Below are positions 1 through 9,672 of a DNA stretch of 64,000 nucleotides, in pieces (within the stretch, counting starts at the first letter, position 1; every line of letters starts with the position of its first letter). Made by a program: the position numbers and the translations under genes. Origin of the DNA: Siderastrea siderea (Eukaryota; Cnidaria; Anthozoa; Scleractinia; Rhizangiidae); assembly GCA_964030785.1 (NCBI GenBank), contig OZ034969.1, positions 40,319,201 through 40,383,200 of the forward strand. Reading direction: 5' to 3'. The notes below the pieces were generated by a model. It saw only the letters and a program-made list of their open reading frames with translations, had not been told where the DNA came from and searched no databases.

Positions 1-522
1 AATTCAGCATGGTTTAATTTCCTGGGTTTATTGTTAAAAATATCGAAGACGAGTAAACGGAGGCTAACGATCTTAATTACATTTTGTAGAAGTACGTCTG
101 TTGCGCTACTAATTCTTAGTTTTGCCATCTTTTTTGTAAAATTTAACCCTGGAAAAACGAAATTAAAACTGTTGTTTGGCAAAAAGGAAAGCTCAAAAGG
201 TGGAATTCAAACCGTCAATGTGACAAAAAAATCAAAACTTCTACTCGGTAGATTTCTTTTATTTTCTCACAAAACGTAGATATCAATTAACAAAAGTAGT
301 CTATTAAGAAAAAAGTAGGTGTCACCGACCATTCAAGATAGCAAATTGCAAGCAAAGCGAGCGGAACGGTAACTTTCCCTTTATGTTCTTAGAAATTTTA
401 CTTAGCGCACGCGCTCAAAGTATGGCATGGCGTGATGTTGCGACATGAATTAGGTGCGCAGTAGGGATGTGCATAAACAATATACATTTTCTGATTTAAA
501 TTAACATGTACTCCTGTTTCAG

Positions 523-2005
523 ATGAATGACATTTTTGCGTGGAAAACGCAGAAAATTGGAATAATTAAGTGTGTAGATGATCTTAATCCCCACACAAAG
601 AAACGTAAGGTGAGTTTCATTAAACTTTTACCAGAAATTAATTCAGAAAGGAAATCCTGAAAATGTAGGAAGAAATGTTTTTCATCTTAATGATTGAGGA
701 TGCAGGTGATGTCTGCCTTCGGCAGTTCCCATTTGCAGGGTTGCTAAAAATATTAATTCCAGACTTGGGTTCATTTCTACTTAAGATGAATGAAACGAAA
801 CTTAAGGACAAGCCAAAAAACTGTGCAAAGGTGATGATACTCCCCACCAAAAGAAATTAAAGGTAAGTGTCACAAAAACTTTTAAATCAAGTTTGGTTAT
901 AAGGTTAACCTCCAAAGAGAAAGCAAAATTAAACATCAAACCTCCAAGTTTAGTTTTTCCTTAGTGGCCATTTGGCCACAAACAATAACCACCAAATCCT
1001 TATGCTTGGACACCAGTGAAACATTTCAGTCAATAAATAATTATTAAGCTCACGCTTTCAATCCTTCTACTCAACTTTAGTCACCAGGCTGGCAACTTTG
1101 GTTCCATTATGTAGTCCCCAGTTCAAAAATTTTACTCGCCCCATGACAACTAAAATTGAAATTCAACCCTTAACATATGCTTTAAAGTCAGTACGACTTT
1201 TTTGTTGACTGCCAATCACTTACACACAAAGTTAACATCATTGCACTCGAGCTCATTTCTTCTCACTTGACTTATTATTTTGGTTAATGTTACTGTACAT
1301 TATGCACATATGTAGTATAAACTGTAAGCTGTCAAATGTTTCTTTTCCAGACTTTAATTGAACGTTTCGAGAACAAAAGGATAGAAGGTAAGAAATCAAA
1401 ATAAATGACAGTAACTGTTCTTAAAAATGATAACAAGCTGTTAAGAAAAACAGGATTTGGACACAGAAACCTTAAAAAATGTGTTTGTTTCAGATGAAGG
1501 AACCTCTAGTAACCGTGCCACTGAGGAGGAGAAGATATTGCAGAATGATTGTTCTACAGTTGTAAAGGTTAGTGTTACCTATAACTGTTCATGACTAAAT
1601 TTCCAGTTGTTATATATTCTAATAAAGGAGGCAAGAGAAAATTACAAAAACAGCCTCTATACTAAATCACTCACACACATTTGTTTGGGTCACTTTCAGG
1701 GCCACGATGGAGAGAATTTATTTGTTGGATGTTGGGTGGCTGTAGCTTACGATAAGGCCTATTATGTGGGAAAAGTTTTGTCCATCGATAGTGAGGAGGA
1801 GGTGCACATCGACTTCCTTACAAAGCGGAAGGATGGCTCTTATAGGTGGCCAAGGACCAAGGACACCCTTTCAATTAGTAGGGTTTACGTGTTTTGCTCC
1901 AGACCAAGAGTGCAAAAGGTCGGAAAGGACTTTGTGCTACATAATGTGAAGAGTATTGAAGACCAGTATGAAAGCTATAAAAAACGATATAGGGCTGTAC
2001 AATAA
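523..2005 (+). CDS. 3' exons of a spliced gene with a C-terminal Tudor/SH3-like module (5' end outside window)
   Basis: Four exons join in one frame with GT/AG borders: 523-609, 1351-1387, 1494-1567 and 1700-2005, the last ending in TAA. Exon 2 ends and exon 3 begins inside one codon; the others break between codons. Donors read GTGAGT, GTAAGA and GTTAGT, and acceptors end in TTTCAG or TTCCAG. The first exon begins ATGAATGAC directly after an acceptor, so it is probably not the true start. The last exon encodes about 100 residues with WVAVAYDKAYYVGKV and a later RWPRTKD, the look of a small barrel domain that I recall at the C-terminus of many cnidarian predicted proteins, some transposon-linked. 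The linker exons are polar and acidic. Whether this is a host gene or the tail of a domesticated transposase cannot be told here. No function is assigned. Confidence 0.6.
786..862 (+). pseudogene. Degenerate copy of the exon at 523-609
   Basis: This stretch begins GATGAATGA after an AG and ends CCCCACCAAAAGAAAT before a GTAAGT donor, mirroring both ends of the exon at 523-609. The middle has diverged, the length (77 nt) is not a multiple of three, and an in-frame TAA lies near its end. It looks like a decayed tandem exon duplicate in the following intron. Confidence 0.4.
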
Positions 2006-2044
2006 TTGTATACAGTTTTAATTAATACACTTTCAAATAACAAA

Positions 2045-2264
2045 CAGGGCTTGAGACTAACTTTTTAACTCACTGGTTTACTGGCTAGTGAAATGTCAGC
2101 TTTTACTCGCCAAAAGTAATTTTTCACTAGTCAGATATGTTGATTTCTATCTAAACAGTTTACTTTTCCGTGTTTTTCACTATCCAAATGGCTTGTAGAA
2201 ATGCTAAACCTGGTTGCCAAAACCTAAATTTTGGCTAGTTGGCTACCGTTAGTCTCAAGCCCTG
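2045..2264. mobile_element. MITE, 220 bp, with 17-bp inverted ends
   Basis: The ends are perfect inverted repeats: CAGGGCTTGAGACTAAC on the left and GTTAGTCTCAAGCCCTG on the right. ACAAA stands on both outer sides (2040-2044 and 2265-2269), giving a 5-bp target duplication. There is no coding capacity. CAGGG ends recall hAT elements, but hAT duplications are 8 bp and the flanks do not match over 8, so the superfamily is left open. Confidence 0.75.
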
Positions 2265-2335
2265 ACAAATTAGTACTTTTTAAGTGTCTTTGATTAATTT
2301 TACAATGTTCATGTTGCAGGAATGTTGCAGTTCAA

Positions 2336-2435
2336 CTACTTGAACCAGTACAGGCCACAATCTTTGGTCAGTTTATGGTTCTGTTAACATTTTGATTGGT
2401 CAGCATTCTTCCAGTGGCCTGGCTGGTTCAAGTAG
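2336..2435. repeat. Foldback (inverted repeat) sequence
   Basis: Arms of about 22 bp face each other: CTACTTGAACCAG plus AGGCCAC on the left, and GTGGCC then CTGGTTCAAGTAG on the right, with one or two mismatches and a roughly 55-bp loop. It probably is a short non-autonomous foldback element. No coding. Confidence 0.5.
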
Positions 2436-2880
2436 CTGCATTGAGAGTCCTGGTTGGGGAAATTTAAACTAATTTATTAAGTAATTAAAGGAGATAAAAA
2501 CATTTTTTTAAAAAATATTTATTTGTGTTAAAAACTGAAAGTGGAATTACAGTCACAATTGATCATGAGTTACATTGAAATAAAATTTATATGAAAGCTG
2601 AGTAATAGGTTAATATATAAAAATGAAAATCAGCAAAGCAATTAAGAAAAAAATTGAAATTTCTTAAAATCTATTTATAACAATGTATTAAGTAATAAAT
2701 ATTTGAAACAGTAAGATCATACCATTATCAATCATTATAAACTCAACAACATTTGGCAAATAGAATAAATTATCATCTAGAACCTTTGTCTTGTGTGCTA
2801 GAAAGAAAATGGCAAAAAACTGCAAAAAATACGGTAAGTTGCTCTATGATATAGTCATGGCATCAAGATCCATTATATTA
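2436..2880. other. AT-rich stretch without a gene
   Basis: No plausible reading frame, splice pair or clear repeat is visible here. Composition is strongly AT, with several short A and T runs. Confidence 0.4.
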
Positions 2881-3440
2881 AGTTAAATGGCATTTTCATG
2901 GTATATGTTAAAATTCCACCTACCCATTAAAAAGTGACATTCGTTTTAAGGGGATTTTCATGGTGCTTCTTGAATTTTGCCTACCCCATGAAAAATGTTG
3001 AGAAGCAAATGTGTTGGGATAATGAAAATGTCATGAAAACACCATGAAAACAGATCAATTTTTTCATGGTCAATGAATATTTCCATATTCAAAGGGTATT
3101 CATGGCCCATGAAAATTTTGAACCCATTAAAAACCCATGGAATTTGTACACCATGAAAAACCCTGGGTTTTTTTCATGGCCTATTAAAAACCCATGAATG
3201 TTATTTTTCCTTCCAATAAAATTTCATGGCTTTTTCACGAGTTTTTTATGGACTTTTATGTCATGTGAGTGATTTCACGGGCCATGAATATGGAAATATT
3301 CACAGGATTTTCATGCCTTTTTAAGTATTTTTTCATGGCAAAAACCCCATGAAAAAGCCCATGAAAAAGCCCATGAAAAACCTTTGAATATGTCATGAAT
3401 TTACCATGAATAAAACAACGAGATTTTCATGGGTTTTGAG
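2881..3440. repeat. Array of CATGAAAA / TTTTCATG words
   Basis: About 30 copies of CATGAAAA, CATGG or their complements occur in both orientations at irregular spacing, often as self-complementary pairs. Near the right end there is a short 12-bp tandem run (CATGAAAAAGCC). There is no coding. It could be a non-autonomous element grown by local duplication. A similar architecture built on a different word lies at 58541-58990. Confidence 0.6.
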
Positions 3441-3472
3441 TTTATAGTGCTTGCTTGAGTCCATGTTTTTAT

Positions 3473-4723
3473 TTAGTTCAACACAGATTCTAACTGCCTG
3501 TTAATTATGTTCATCTGAGCGTCGCTGATGACGTAAATGTGGCAGTTTACATTATTTGAGCCGCTTGCATTCCTCTCGAGTTCCAGCTGGACTCCATCTT
3601 TTGTGTTTACAAGCCGTGTGCCGCTTCCGTGCATAGCATGATCTGCCATGGATCGCAAATCAATTAGCAGTCCGAACTTCTTGTCGGTGTAAAATTTGGT
3701 TGCATTCATGTGCTGTGTTTTATTTTTTTCTTTGGTAAAGAAACGTTTGACCTCCTCCCAAATATCAATTCCTTCAAGTCCATTGTTGTAAAGCATGTTC
3801 GGCGAGCCGTTGACTGTGACGCTGACTTTCGTCAGGTCTGGGTTTAAGTATGCTTCTGAGTGCCTTGTGCCAGCAGTATAGGGCTCGACAAATAGGAGCA
3901 AGATGGTTTTCAGAAACCTTCTCTGTGGGTTGACTCTAAGATTCAGCCTTGTGTCAGTGCCTTTTGCGAATGTCACCACTTCGGCCCGCTGGATGTGATC
4001 ATATGCAAATTCTTTGCCACTTGAATACACGCTGCGCGCTTCATCTGCCAGTGTATTGCTGCGTATCATCTCGTACTCCAGCTGAATGTTTGTCAGCTTG
4101 TATTTCAGTTTTGATGGATTGGAGCCTTTAACAACCTGTGAGGCAGGCGCAAGTTTCAGTTCAAACACAAGATCATTGAAGAGAGCCTGTGGATAAAAAG
4201 CCCCGTGGTCGGTTAGAATCTGGTGGTCAAGCCGGATCCTGTATTTGGTTCCGTAAATATCGCTCAGTTTGTTTTCTGCGGCGACACCGGATGTTTTCTT
4301 ATCACCACAATTTGAGCGAATTTTGTTGAGATCCTCACTCTGAATGCCATCAAGAAGCATGTTGTCGCGCTCCTCTTTAGATAGGAAAAGATCCTCGTAT
4401 ATCTTGTAAATGTCAAACCCTACTGTGTCCTGCAGGACCTCGCCTGCATACTTCATGGTCAGTTTGTCAACGAGAGCTCGGCTTACATTATCAACAAGAA
4501 AGTTGTTGGCATGGCCTCCATTCAAATCGATGTTGAAGCGCAGTGCCAGTGAGCCAGGCACAATGACTTCATTTTCGTTCAGCTTGGGCACCGAGACGTA
4601 CAGCGTTTCCTCTGGATTTACCTCTGTGTGGTCAAAAGTTATACGCTTTACAGCGCGCTCGGCTTTCAGTGCACCGAGACTTTTCTCTTTGTGTGTTGGC
4701 CGAAGGTTTTCTTGCACAGCCAC
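3473..4723 (-). CDS. Candidate jelly-roll major capsid-like protein of an unassigned virus-like cassette
   Basis: About 416 residues are convincing, from AVQENLRPTHKEK to the C-terminus. The frame is open further upstream to 5044, but that part is antisense to the gene starting at 4787 and is low-complexity, so I exclude it. No ATG opens the convincing part: the natural first codon reads GTG in AACGTGGCTGTG, probably a decayed ATG with good context. Late features are a beta-rich pattern, VTVNGSPNMLYNNG, and CHIYVISDAQMNI near the end. Size and pattern suggest a double jelly-roll capsid protein like those of Polinton-like viruses, but this is a judgement by eye. I recall very similar proteins in many copies in coral predicted proteomes. 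It is transcribed away from the 4787 gene, with about 60 bp between them. An adenovirus or Polinton assignment is not claimed. Confidence 0.5.
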   Translation of the reverse strand: MAVQENLRPTHKEKSLGALKAERAVKRITFDHTEVNPEETLYVSVPKLNENEVIVPGSLALRFNIDLNGGHANNFLVDNVSRALVDKLTMKYAGEVLQDTVGFDIYKIYEDLFLSKEERDNMLLDGIQSEDLNKIRSNCGDKKTSGVAAENKLSDIYGTKYRIRLDHQILTDHGAFYPQALFNDLVFELKLAPASQVVKGSNPSKLKYKLTNIQLEYEMIRSNTLADEARSVYSSGKEFAYDHIQRAEVVTFAKGTDTRLNLRVNPQRRFLKTILLLFVEPYTAGTRHSEAYLNPDLTKVSVTVNGSPNMLYNNGLEGIDIWEEVKRFFTKEKNKTQHMNATKFYTDKKFGLLIDLRSMADHAMHGSGTRLVNTKDGVQLELERNASGSNNVNCHIYVISDAQMNIINRQLESVLN

Positions 4724-4786
4724 GTTTATAATATGAGCATAATTAAATGTTGAATTGAAAATTAAAATCGAAAATATAATTACGCA

Positions 4787-6181
4787 ATGGCAGAAGGCGG
4801 TTACGAAAACCCTGCTTTTGACCCGAACGATCCGAGTTTGGATTATCGTGATAATGAAGATAACGATGAAGATGACAATGATGACCAAGACTCCAATGAA
4901 ACAACTCCTTTTTGGCCGGACTCCGCATCCACACCAGGGCCTTCTGGTGAAGAAATTCCAATGGAAACGATGCAGCACGAAAAAAGCTGGCAACCAGAAG
5001 AAGAGTCCTATGCGGAACTCCCTTCGCTCGAGGGCTTTATTCATAAAGATGACAAGCCAGCAATGGTTGAAAGAGCCAAAGAATTCATCGAAAGAAAGTT
5101 CCCAAGAGTCGATTTTAAAAAATTAGGTCCAATTGGTTTTGGCAAAAAACCTGAAAATCAGAATACAATTGTTTCCTTTGGCTCCAGGGGTGGTGAGACT
5201 GAAATCTTTAAGAAAGATGGAAGTGGTCTTCTCAAAAAATTCACGGATAAGAATGAAGCCTCGCTTGGGCCTGAAGTTGAAACTTTGATTGCTGAAGATA
5301 ATGTTAGTATAAGAGAAACCCGACAAAGCTTAAGAGAAGCTGAAAATAAACTACGAAAGGCTGAAAGAATTGACACGCAAAAAGAAAAAGTTGCCCAAGA
5401 AGTGCAAGATCTGATAATCAGAATCGAGAGAACTCAAGCCAAGATTGAACAACTTGGGTCAATAATTGAAAATGAATCAGAATTGCGCGAGCAGCGGCAA
5501 CTGAAAAAAAACTATGAAACCAATCTTGAAAACGCGAAAAAAGAGCTCGCTGCTCTTGAAAAACAAGAGAGGCAAAAGGCAAAAGAACAAACACGGGTCG
5601 ACCAACTCAGGGCAAGCCTTGCAGCCAAAGAGAGCAAAAGAAACACCTTGGAAGAAAGACTAAACACCACAAAAAGACTTGATGATCTCAATGAACAGGT
5701 GGCCGAGCTTCAACACAAAAATGAAGAAGACAAAGTGATTATTAACTACGAGAACACTTCTTCTTCTGAAAGAGAAGCTGCCGAGGAAAGAGTGGCAGAA
5801 AGACAAGAGGAGCTTGCCAGGTTGGAAACGCAGATTGAAGAAAGAGAAAGAGCCATGCCGCTTCGGGAGAGAATAAAAGAGATTTTCAAAAAAGCCGGTG
5901 TTACAGTTACAGCAATCTTTATTGCTGCTGGTGTCACGATTGGAGCAGTAATTGGTGCTATTACAAACGCTTTGAAATCCACTGGTAAACAGTTGGGAAA
6001 CGGGTTGAAAGAGATCGGCAAAAAAACAGCTTCACTTCTGCCTGGACTGCTCAGATCGATTGTTAGTTTCCTCTTTAAAGCTGCTGGTCAGGTGATAGGT
6101 TTTCTGGCAGAGCACACCTGGCTATTGATTTTAGCTGTTGTGGCCTTTCTGATGGAGACCTATATCAAAAAGCGGCGTTAA
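4787..6181 (+). CDS. Acidic, coiled-coil, C-terminal membrane protein of the capsid-like cassette
   Basis: 464 residues from a good ATG context (GCAATGGCA). The first 70 residues are rich in D, E, N and P. Residues about 170-370 are a long charged heptad-like coiled coil (many E, K, R, Q; no proline). From about 375 on, hydrophobic stretches follow: VTAIFIAAGVTIGAVIGAIT, then FLFKAAGQVIGFLAEH and LLILAVVAFLM, ending in KKRR. This suggests a tail-anchored or membrane-active virion protein. The gene is divergent from the capsid-like gene and convergent with the 6402 gene, whose frameshifted tail overlaps it. It is intact here, unlike both neighbours. No known family name is offered; similar proteins recur in anthozoan genomes as I recall them. 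Confidence 0.6.
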   Translation: MAEGGYENPAFDPNDPSLDYRDNEDNDEDDNDDQDSNETTPFWPDSASTPGPSGEEIPMETMQHEKSWQPEEESYAELPSLEGFIHKDDKPAMVERAKEFIERKFPRVDFKKLGPIGFGKKPENQNTIVSFGSRGGETEIFKKDGSGLLKKFTDKNEASLGPEVETLIAEDNVSIRETRQSLREAENKLRKAERIDTQKEKVAQEVQDLIIRIERTQAKIEQLGSIIENESELREQRQLKKNYETNLENAKKELAALEKQERQKAKEQTRVDQLRASLAAKESKRNTLEERLNTTKRLDDLNEQVAELQHKNEEDKVIINYENTSSSEREAAEERVAERQEELARLETQIEERERAMPLRERIKEIFKKAGVTVTAIFIAAGVTIGAVIGAITNALKSTGKQLGNGLKEIGKKTASLLPGLLRSIVSFLFKAAGQVIGFLAEHTWLLILAVVAFLMETYIKKRR

Positions 6182-7541
6182 CGAAATGACAAGAACATCA
6201 AAACCCGCAACTGCAACCGCACCAACTTCGACAGCTATTTTGTTTACATCGTGAGACTCATTGCCGGAGCCAGCTGTTGGCGTTAGTTTTTCTTCTGTTT
6301 GCTCTTTTGTCTCTTTTGTTTGATATGTATCAGTCTGATTTTGTGTTTGGGGTTCAATTGGTATTTTTTTTGTTACAGGTTCTGTTGGTATTTTATTTGT
6401 TTCAGGCTCTATAGCAGGCTTTGGATCTTTTTTTGGATTCAGCTGTTGCCGCTTTGTGAATTGGATTAGGAGGGTGGGTGTTTGGCGGGTTTATTTTCGA
6501 TTTCCCACCAGCCATGAGTTGAAGAGCCGCTTTTTTTGTGCTCGTATTAACTTCGTTGTTTATTCCAAGCTTCATACCTTGCACTGCTTGTTTAAGCTGG
6601 TTGTTGTATCCAACCGTGCTTTCTGTGTTTATCAACATTCTAGCTGGCATCAGCCAGGCTCCAGGACACACGGCAAGGTTTAGCCTCACCTTTGCCTCGT
6701 CAATGGCAAGTTGGTAACGTTGTACCGACTTCGCAAGATCTGGCTGCCTTATTGCTTCCTCTACCAAGACTAGGAACTCACTTTGCGCTTCCTTTGCGCA
6801 TCCACCTGAGCCAAGTATGCTGCTTCTAACGTTGACCTGAGAACCCAAAACACAATAAACAAAAGCCTCGATTGATTGGTTTATTCGTGACAAACCTGCC
6901 TGTGTCAACCCTTCTGCGCCGTTGGGACAAAACCAGTCTGCCTGTGCAAAAGCAGCATCACCTGGCTCAATGTAGTAAATAACATTACCTTTGCTTGCTG
7001 ATCCACCTTCGTTGCTGAATTTATCGTAACCAGGATAATCAGCTCCAGAATTAATTGGCCCTACGTTGCTGACATAGATATAAACATCGCCCAATCCATT
7101 GTTTGCTCCTCTTGTGAAACGAAAATCGCTTGACAGGTCGACACCGAACTCAGCGCCTATTTGTTTGTATGAAGCTTCGTCATACTTGTTGTCAAACTGG
7201 TTAAAAGTTGGGTCGCCTGGCAAAGTGCCGATGCTCTGAATTCCACCCATTTGAAATGGTATCCGCCTGACTGTAAAATAAACGTGAAACGGATAAAAAT
7301 TACGCACATTCGGCGGCAAACTCAGTTTTGAGTGATCTTTGTCGAAAATCTCTCGACTAATACCACAACCAGTTGTCGCACCCCAGACAGCAAAGTTTAG
7401 CTGCTGAGGGCAGTAGCTCATATTAGGGCCGGCAAGCCATTTCCTTGACTCTTTTCCTGTGCTGTGTTTAAGTTTAGTTTTTTGAAATATCTCTCTACAT
7501 TTTGTCGTAAAGTATTCGTCGGGTGTAGCGTATATTTTCAT
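6131..7541 (-). pseudogene. Third gene of the capsid-like cassette, unknown function, frameshifted near its end
   Basis: The main frame runs from ATG at 7541 (MKIYATPDEYF) to 6402. It remains open upstream to about 7617 without an ATG, and the family-like LKKIFNGEM precedes the ATG, so the original start was probably upstream and cut off at the BEL-1 junction. Features: CPQQLNFAVWGATTGCG, SRINQSIEAFVYCVLG, and a conserved-looking helical part (AKSVQRYQLAIDEAKVRLN) ending in a P/N-rich segment. At a run of A residues near 6430 the frame breaks. An alternative frame continues with a P/T/E/Q-rich linker and a hydrophobic end (VEVGAVAVAGFDVLVI) down to 6131, so a one-base indel is likely. The tail overlaps the end of the 4787 gene. 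Function unknown; probably a structural protein acting with its two neighbours. Confidence 0.5.
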
Positions 7542-7569
7542 TTCTCCGTTGAAAATTTTTTTCAAACTT

Positions 7570-8088
7570 GGTGCTAGGTTGTGAAAGCCAACAGCGGGAT
7601 GAGGAAACCGCCGTTGTTAATAGTGTGGAGGATATTATTATTCAGGCAACTTACTCCATTGATAAGAAAACACTGGAGCGGTCACCTCAAATTATTAGTG
7701 ATGAGTCAGAACCCCAAACAACAGGGAACTAGGCAACAACTTCTATGCCCACACCATTTCCTATCCCTGTCAAACAATCTACTCCTCAAAACCCAGCACC
7801 TGTTATTTCAAGGAACAAATGGTCCCTGGAGTCAAATCCCAGATTGCCGATACTTCAGACAAGGGAGCATCGTCAGTCACTGAGGGCCAACAGCCACCGT
7901 ACCAGGTCCCTGGAACCTTCCAGTATAAACCTAAGTCTAGGCCAGAAGACAAAGTAACCAAGCAAACCCCGAGATACCATGTAGCAGCCATGTGGAAGGT
8001 ACAGCTTATCCCCTTCAGTGTCAAACCCGGCAGACTTCCCGTTCTTCAGGCAGTAGGCCTGTGAGTTACTGACTGATGCACAGTGGGT
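7570..8088 (+). pseudogene. BEL-1: 5' gag remnant of a BEL/Pao retroelement
   Basis: Broken coding stretches run in several plus frames (for example SVEDIIIQATYSIDKKTLE, then a P/Q-rich part with VPGTFQYKPKSRPEDKV). The same element resumes at 45372 with a gag-like frame after the outer Polinton, whose 6-bp duplication TGAGTA (8089-8094) closes this segment. No LTR is seen on this side. Calling it BEL/Pao rests on the later parts of the same copy. Confidence 0.5.
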
Positions 8089-8095
8089 TGAGTAA

Positions 8096-8165
8096 GTAGT
8101 TATATGGTTGGGGGCACTAGAACATTTTGTTAAAATGTTCTGTTTACCACCAACCATGTAACTAC
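8096..8165. other. Terminal hairpin at the tip of the outer Polinton
   Basis: The outer arms are GTAGTTATATGGTTGG and CCAACCATGTAACTAC (one wobble position). The inner arms are AGAACATTTT and AAAATGTTCT. The same structure stands at the right end (45295-45364). It could mark the protein-primed origin or an integrase binding site. Confidence 0.7.
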
Positions 8166-8194
8166 ATTCCATCTGATGGTAGTTATTTTATGTA

Positions 8195-8443
8195 AATCTA
8201 TATGTTTTTATTTCATGTGGAAACGAACACATTTTCCAATCTATATATTTTTCCATTTAATAGAATCTATATGTTTTTATTTCATGTGGAAACGAACACA
8301 TTTTCCAATCTATATATTTTTCCATTTAATAGAATCTATATGTTTTTATTTCATGTGGAAACGAACACATTTTCCAATCTATATATTTTTCCATTTAATA
8401 GAATCTATATGTTTTAATTTCATGTGGAAACGAACACATTTTC
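8195..8443. repeat. 69-bp tandem repeat, three units plus a partial fourth
   Basis: The unit starts AATCTATATGTTTTTA and contains CATGTGGAAACGAACAC. Copies start at 8195, 8264, 8333 and 8402. The unit length is a multiple of three, so it leaves an accidental open frame, which is not a gene. The right TIR has only the partial unit. Confidence 0.9.
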
Positions 8444-8538
8444 CATTGCGTGACTTCATACAACAGGAAGTCTAAAATTCTCGGAAAACAGGAAGTTTTA
8501 AAAACCACAGGGACTTTCCCGAGGAAATGAGTCATCAG

Positions 8539-8594
8539 ATTGCTTTTGTGATACTTGTGAGATTTAGACCAACACAGCTGTGTCGTGACGTCAT
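8539..8594 (+). repeat. 56-bp copy of the 3' end of the neighbouring gene, with a CRE-like TGACGTCA
   Basis: It matches 9549-9604 (the last codons and 3' flank of the 8729-9577 gene) with a few mismatches. Both copies end in GTCGTGACGTCAT, so the consensus TGACGTCA lies upstream of the gene in this copy and downstream in the other. Confidence 0.75.
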
Positions 8595-8728
8595 CACTAA
8601 TAGCTATTGTGTCAATGTCATGAGACGATCGTATGATATCTCTCGACCAATGAAAATTGACAATCTCTTGGTAAATAAGATAAGGGAAATTTACTGAACA
8701 TATCATTACAAGTCATTCAGTTAAAGCA

Positions 8729-9577
8729 ATGGCTGAAAGTGAATCCGGTATATCTAATTTGATGGAGGACATGGATTTAGAGGATATGGATACTGGCTAT
8801 GAACAGGATTTTGACGTCGAAATAATCGATGGATTTCATCATCAATACATGGCTTACATGAACGATAAGGTGAGATCATTCGCTCAGTATTGGATGTAGA
8901 TGTATTCAGACTGTTGTTTACAACGTGACTATGCGATGGAATTACTGAACGATAACAAGCCTGAAGACGCCAAAGTTGTTCTTCGCAGTTTTCCAAAGAC
9001 AGAAAAAGCGCCAAATGTTCCACAACTGTTGTTCGAGACTGAAGAAACAAAACGGAAGAAGATAAAACGTTCAGCGGCTAAGGTTGAATCTGATGGCTGG
9101 TCACCTGTACGGGAAATGAAAGATAATTACATCAGTGGACAAATGTTGCACTTTGATGTCCCCAATGTCTTTCCAGAAGGTGAAGTGAGCCTTATCGACT
9201 ATGAGAAGCATTTGAAACAATGTTATGATTCTTTCAAAACGATTGACAATTATGTAGTTAAAAATGCTTTCTTGTATGGTAAGTGGCTAAGTCAAGCTTT
9301 CAACAAGTTTCAAGAAGAAAAGGCAAAACAACTAGTAAGTGGTAACTTTGACGACTGGGTCAATTCACGGTGTAAGGTTAAACAAACACGTGCACGACAA
9401 CTCAGAAAGTTTTATAAGCAATTATCGCCATACAAAAAAATTTGTAGATGCACACTACCTTTAAAATGGTTTTTGGTTAATGGTGATACTATTAGGAAGT
9501 TTTTGGAAGAACACAGAGAGGTCGCAATACCATGGACCCATGAAATATATTGCTTTTGTGATACCTGTAAGATTTAG
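8729..9577 (+). pseudogene. Unknown Polinton gene interrupted by an in-frame TAG
   Basis: ATG at 8729 opens an acidic N-terminus (47 codons before AAG-GTGAG). The same frame runs through a TAG at 8897-8899 and then stays open from 8900 to 9577 (225 residues). The downstream part is basic, with YEKHLKQCYDSFKTIDNYV, a K/R-rich middle (KVKQTRARQLRKFYKQ) and an end CRCTLPLKWFLVNGDT..YCFCDTC, possibly metal-binding cysteines. A GTGAG donor at 8870 and an AG at 8908 would make a 40-nt intron, but that join breaks the frame, so I prefer a nonsense mutation. No family is recognised. It is the first gene inside the left TIR; its final 29 bases recur in the repeat upstream. Confidence 0.5.
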
Positions 9578-9672
9578 ACCGACACAGCTGTGTCGTGACG
9601 TCATGTTGTAGTATCATGAAAATAATGTCTCATATAATAGTATAGAATGATATGTTTAAGAAAAGATGATTT

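Larger units (their letters stand above)
8095..8498. repeat. Left terminal inverted repeat of the outer Polinton (404 bp)
   Basis: It matches the reverse complement of 45169-45365 almost base for base, except that it holds three extra 69-bp units (404 - 197 = 207 = 3 x 69). The outermost 70 bp can fold into a hairpin, listed separately. Confidence 0.9.

Noticed and set aside
31..279. 82-codon open frame at the left edge
   Set aside because: No proper ATG start, no domain-like pattern, and it lies in AT-rich intron-like sequence.
2045..2264. Assignment of the MITE to hAT
   Set aside because: CAGGG ends fit, but the flanks show a 5-bp, not an 8-bp, duplication.
4724..5044. N-terminal extension of the capsid-like frame
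   Set aside because: Antisense to the 4787 gene, isoleucine/phenylalanine-rich low complexity, and no relation to the capsid-like part.
8195..8443. CRISPR-like array
   Set aside because: Units are directly adjacent without unique spacers; this is a tandem repeat in a eukaryotic element.
8176..8475. 99-codon frame with a perfect internal repeat
   Set aside because: Produced only by the 69-bp tandem unit, whose length is a multiple of three; it lies in the TIR.
8870..8909. 40-nt intron with GTGAG..CAG borders in the 8729 gene
   Set aside because: Removing it shifts the frame and leads to a stop soon after; the frames match only without splicing.
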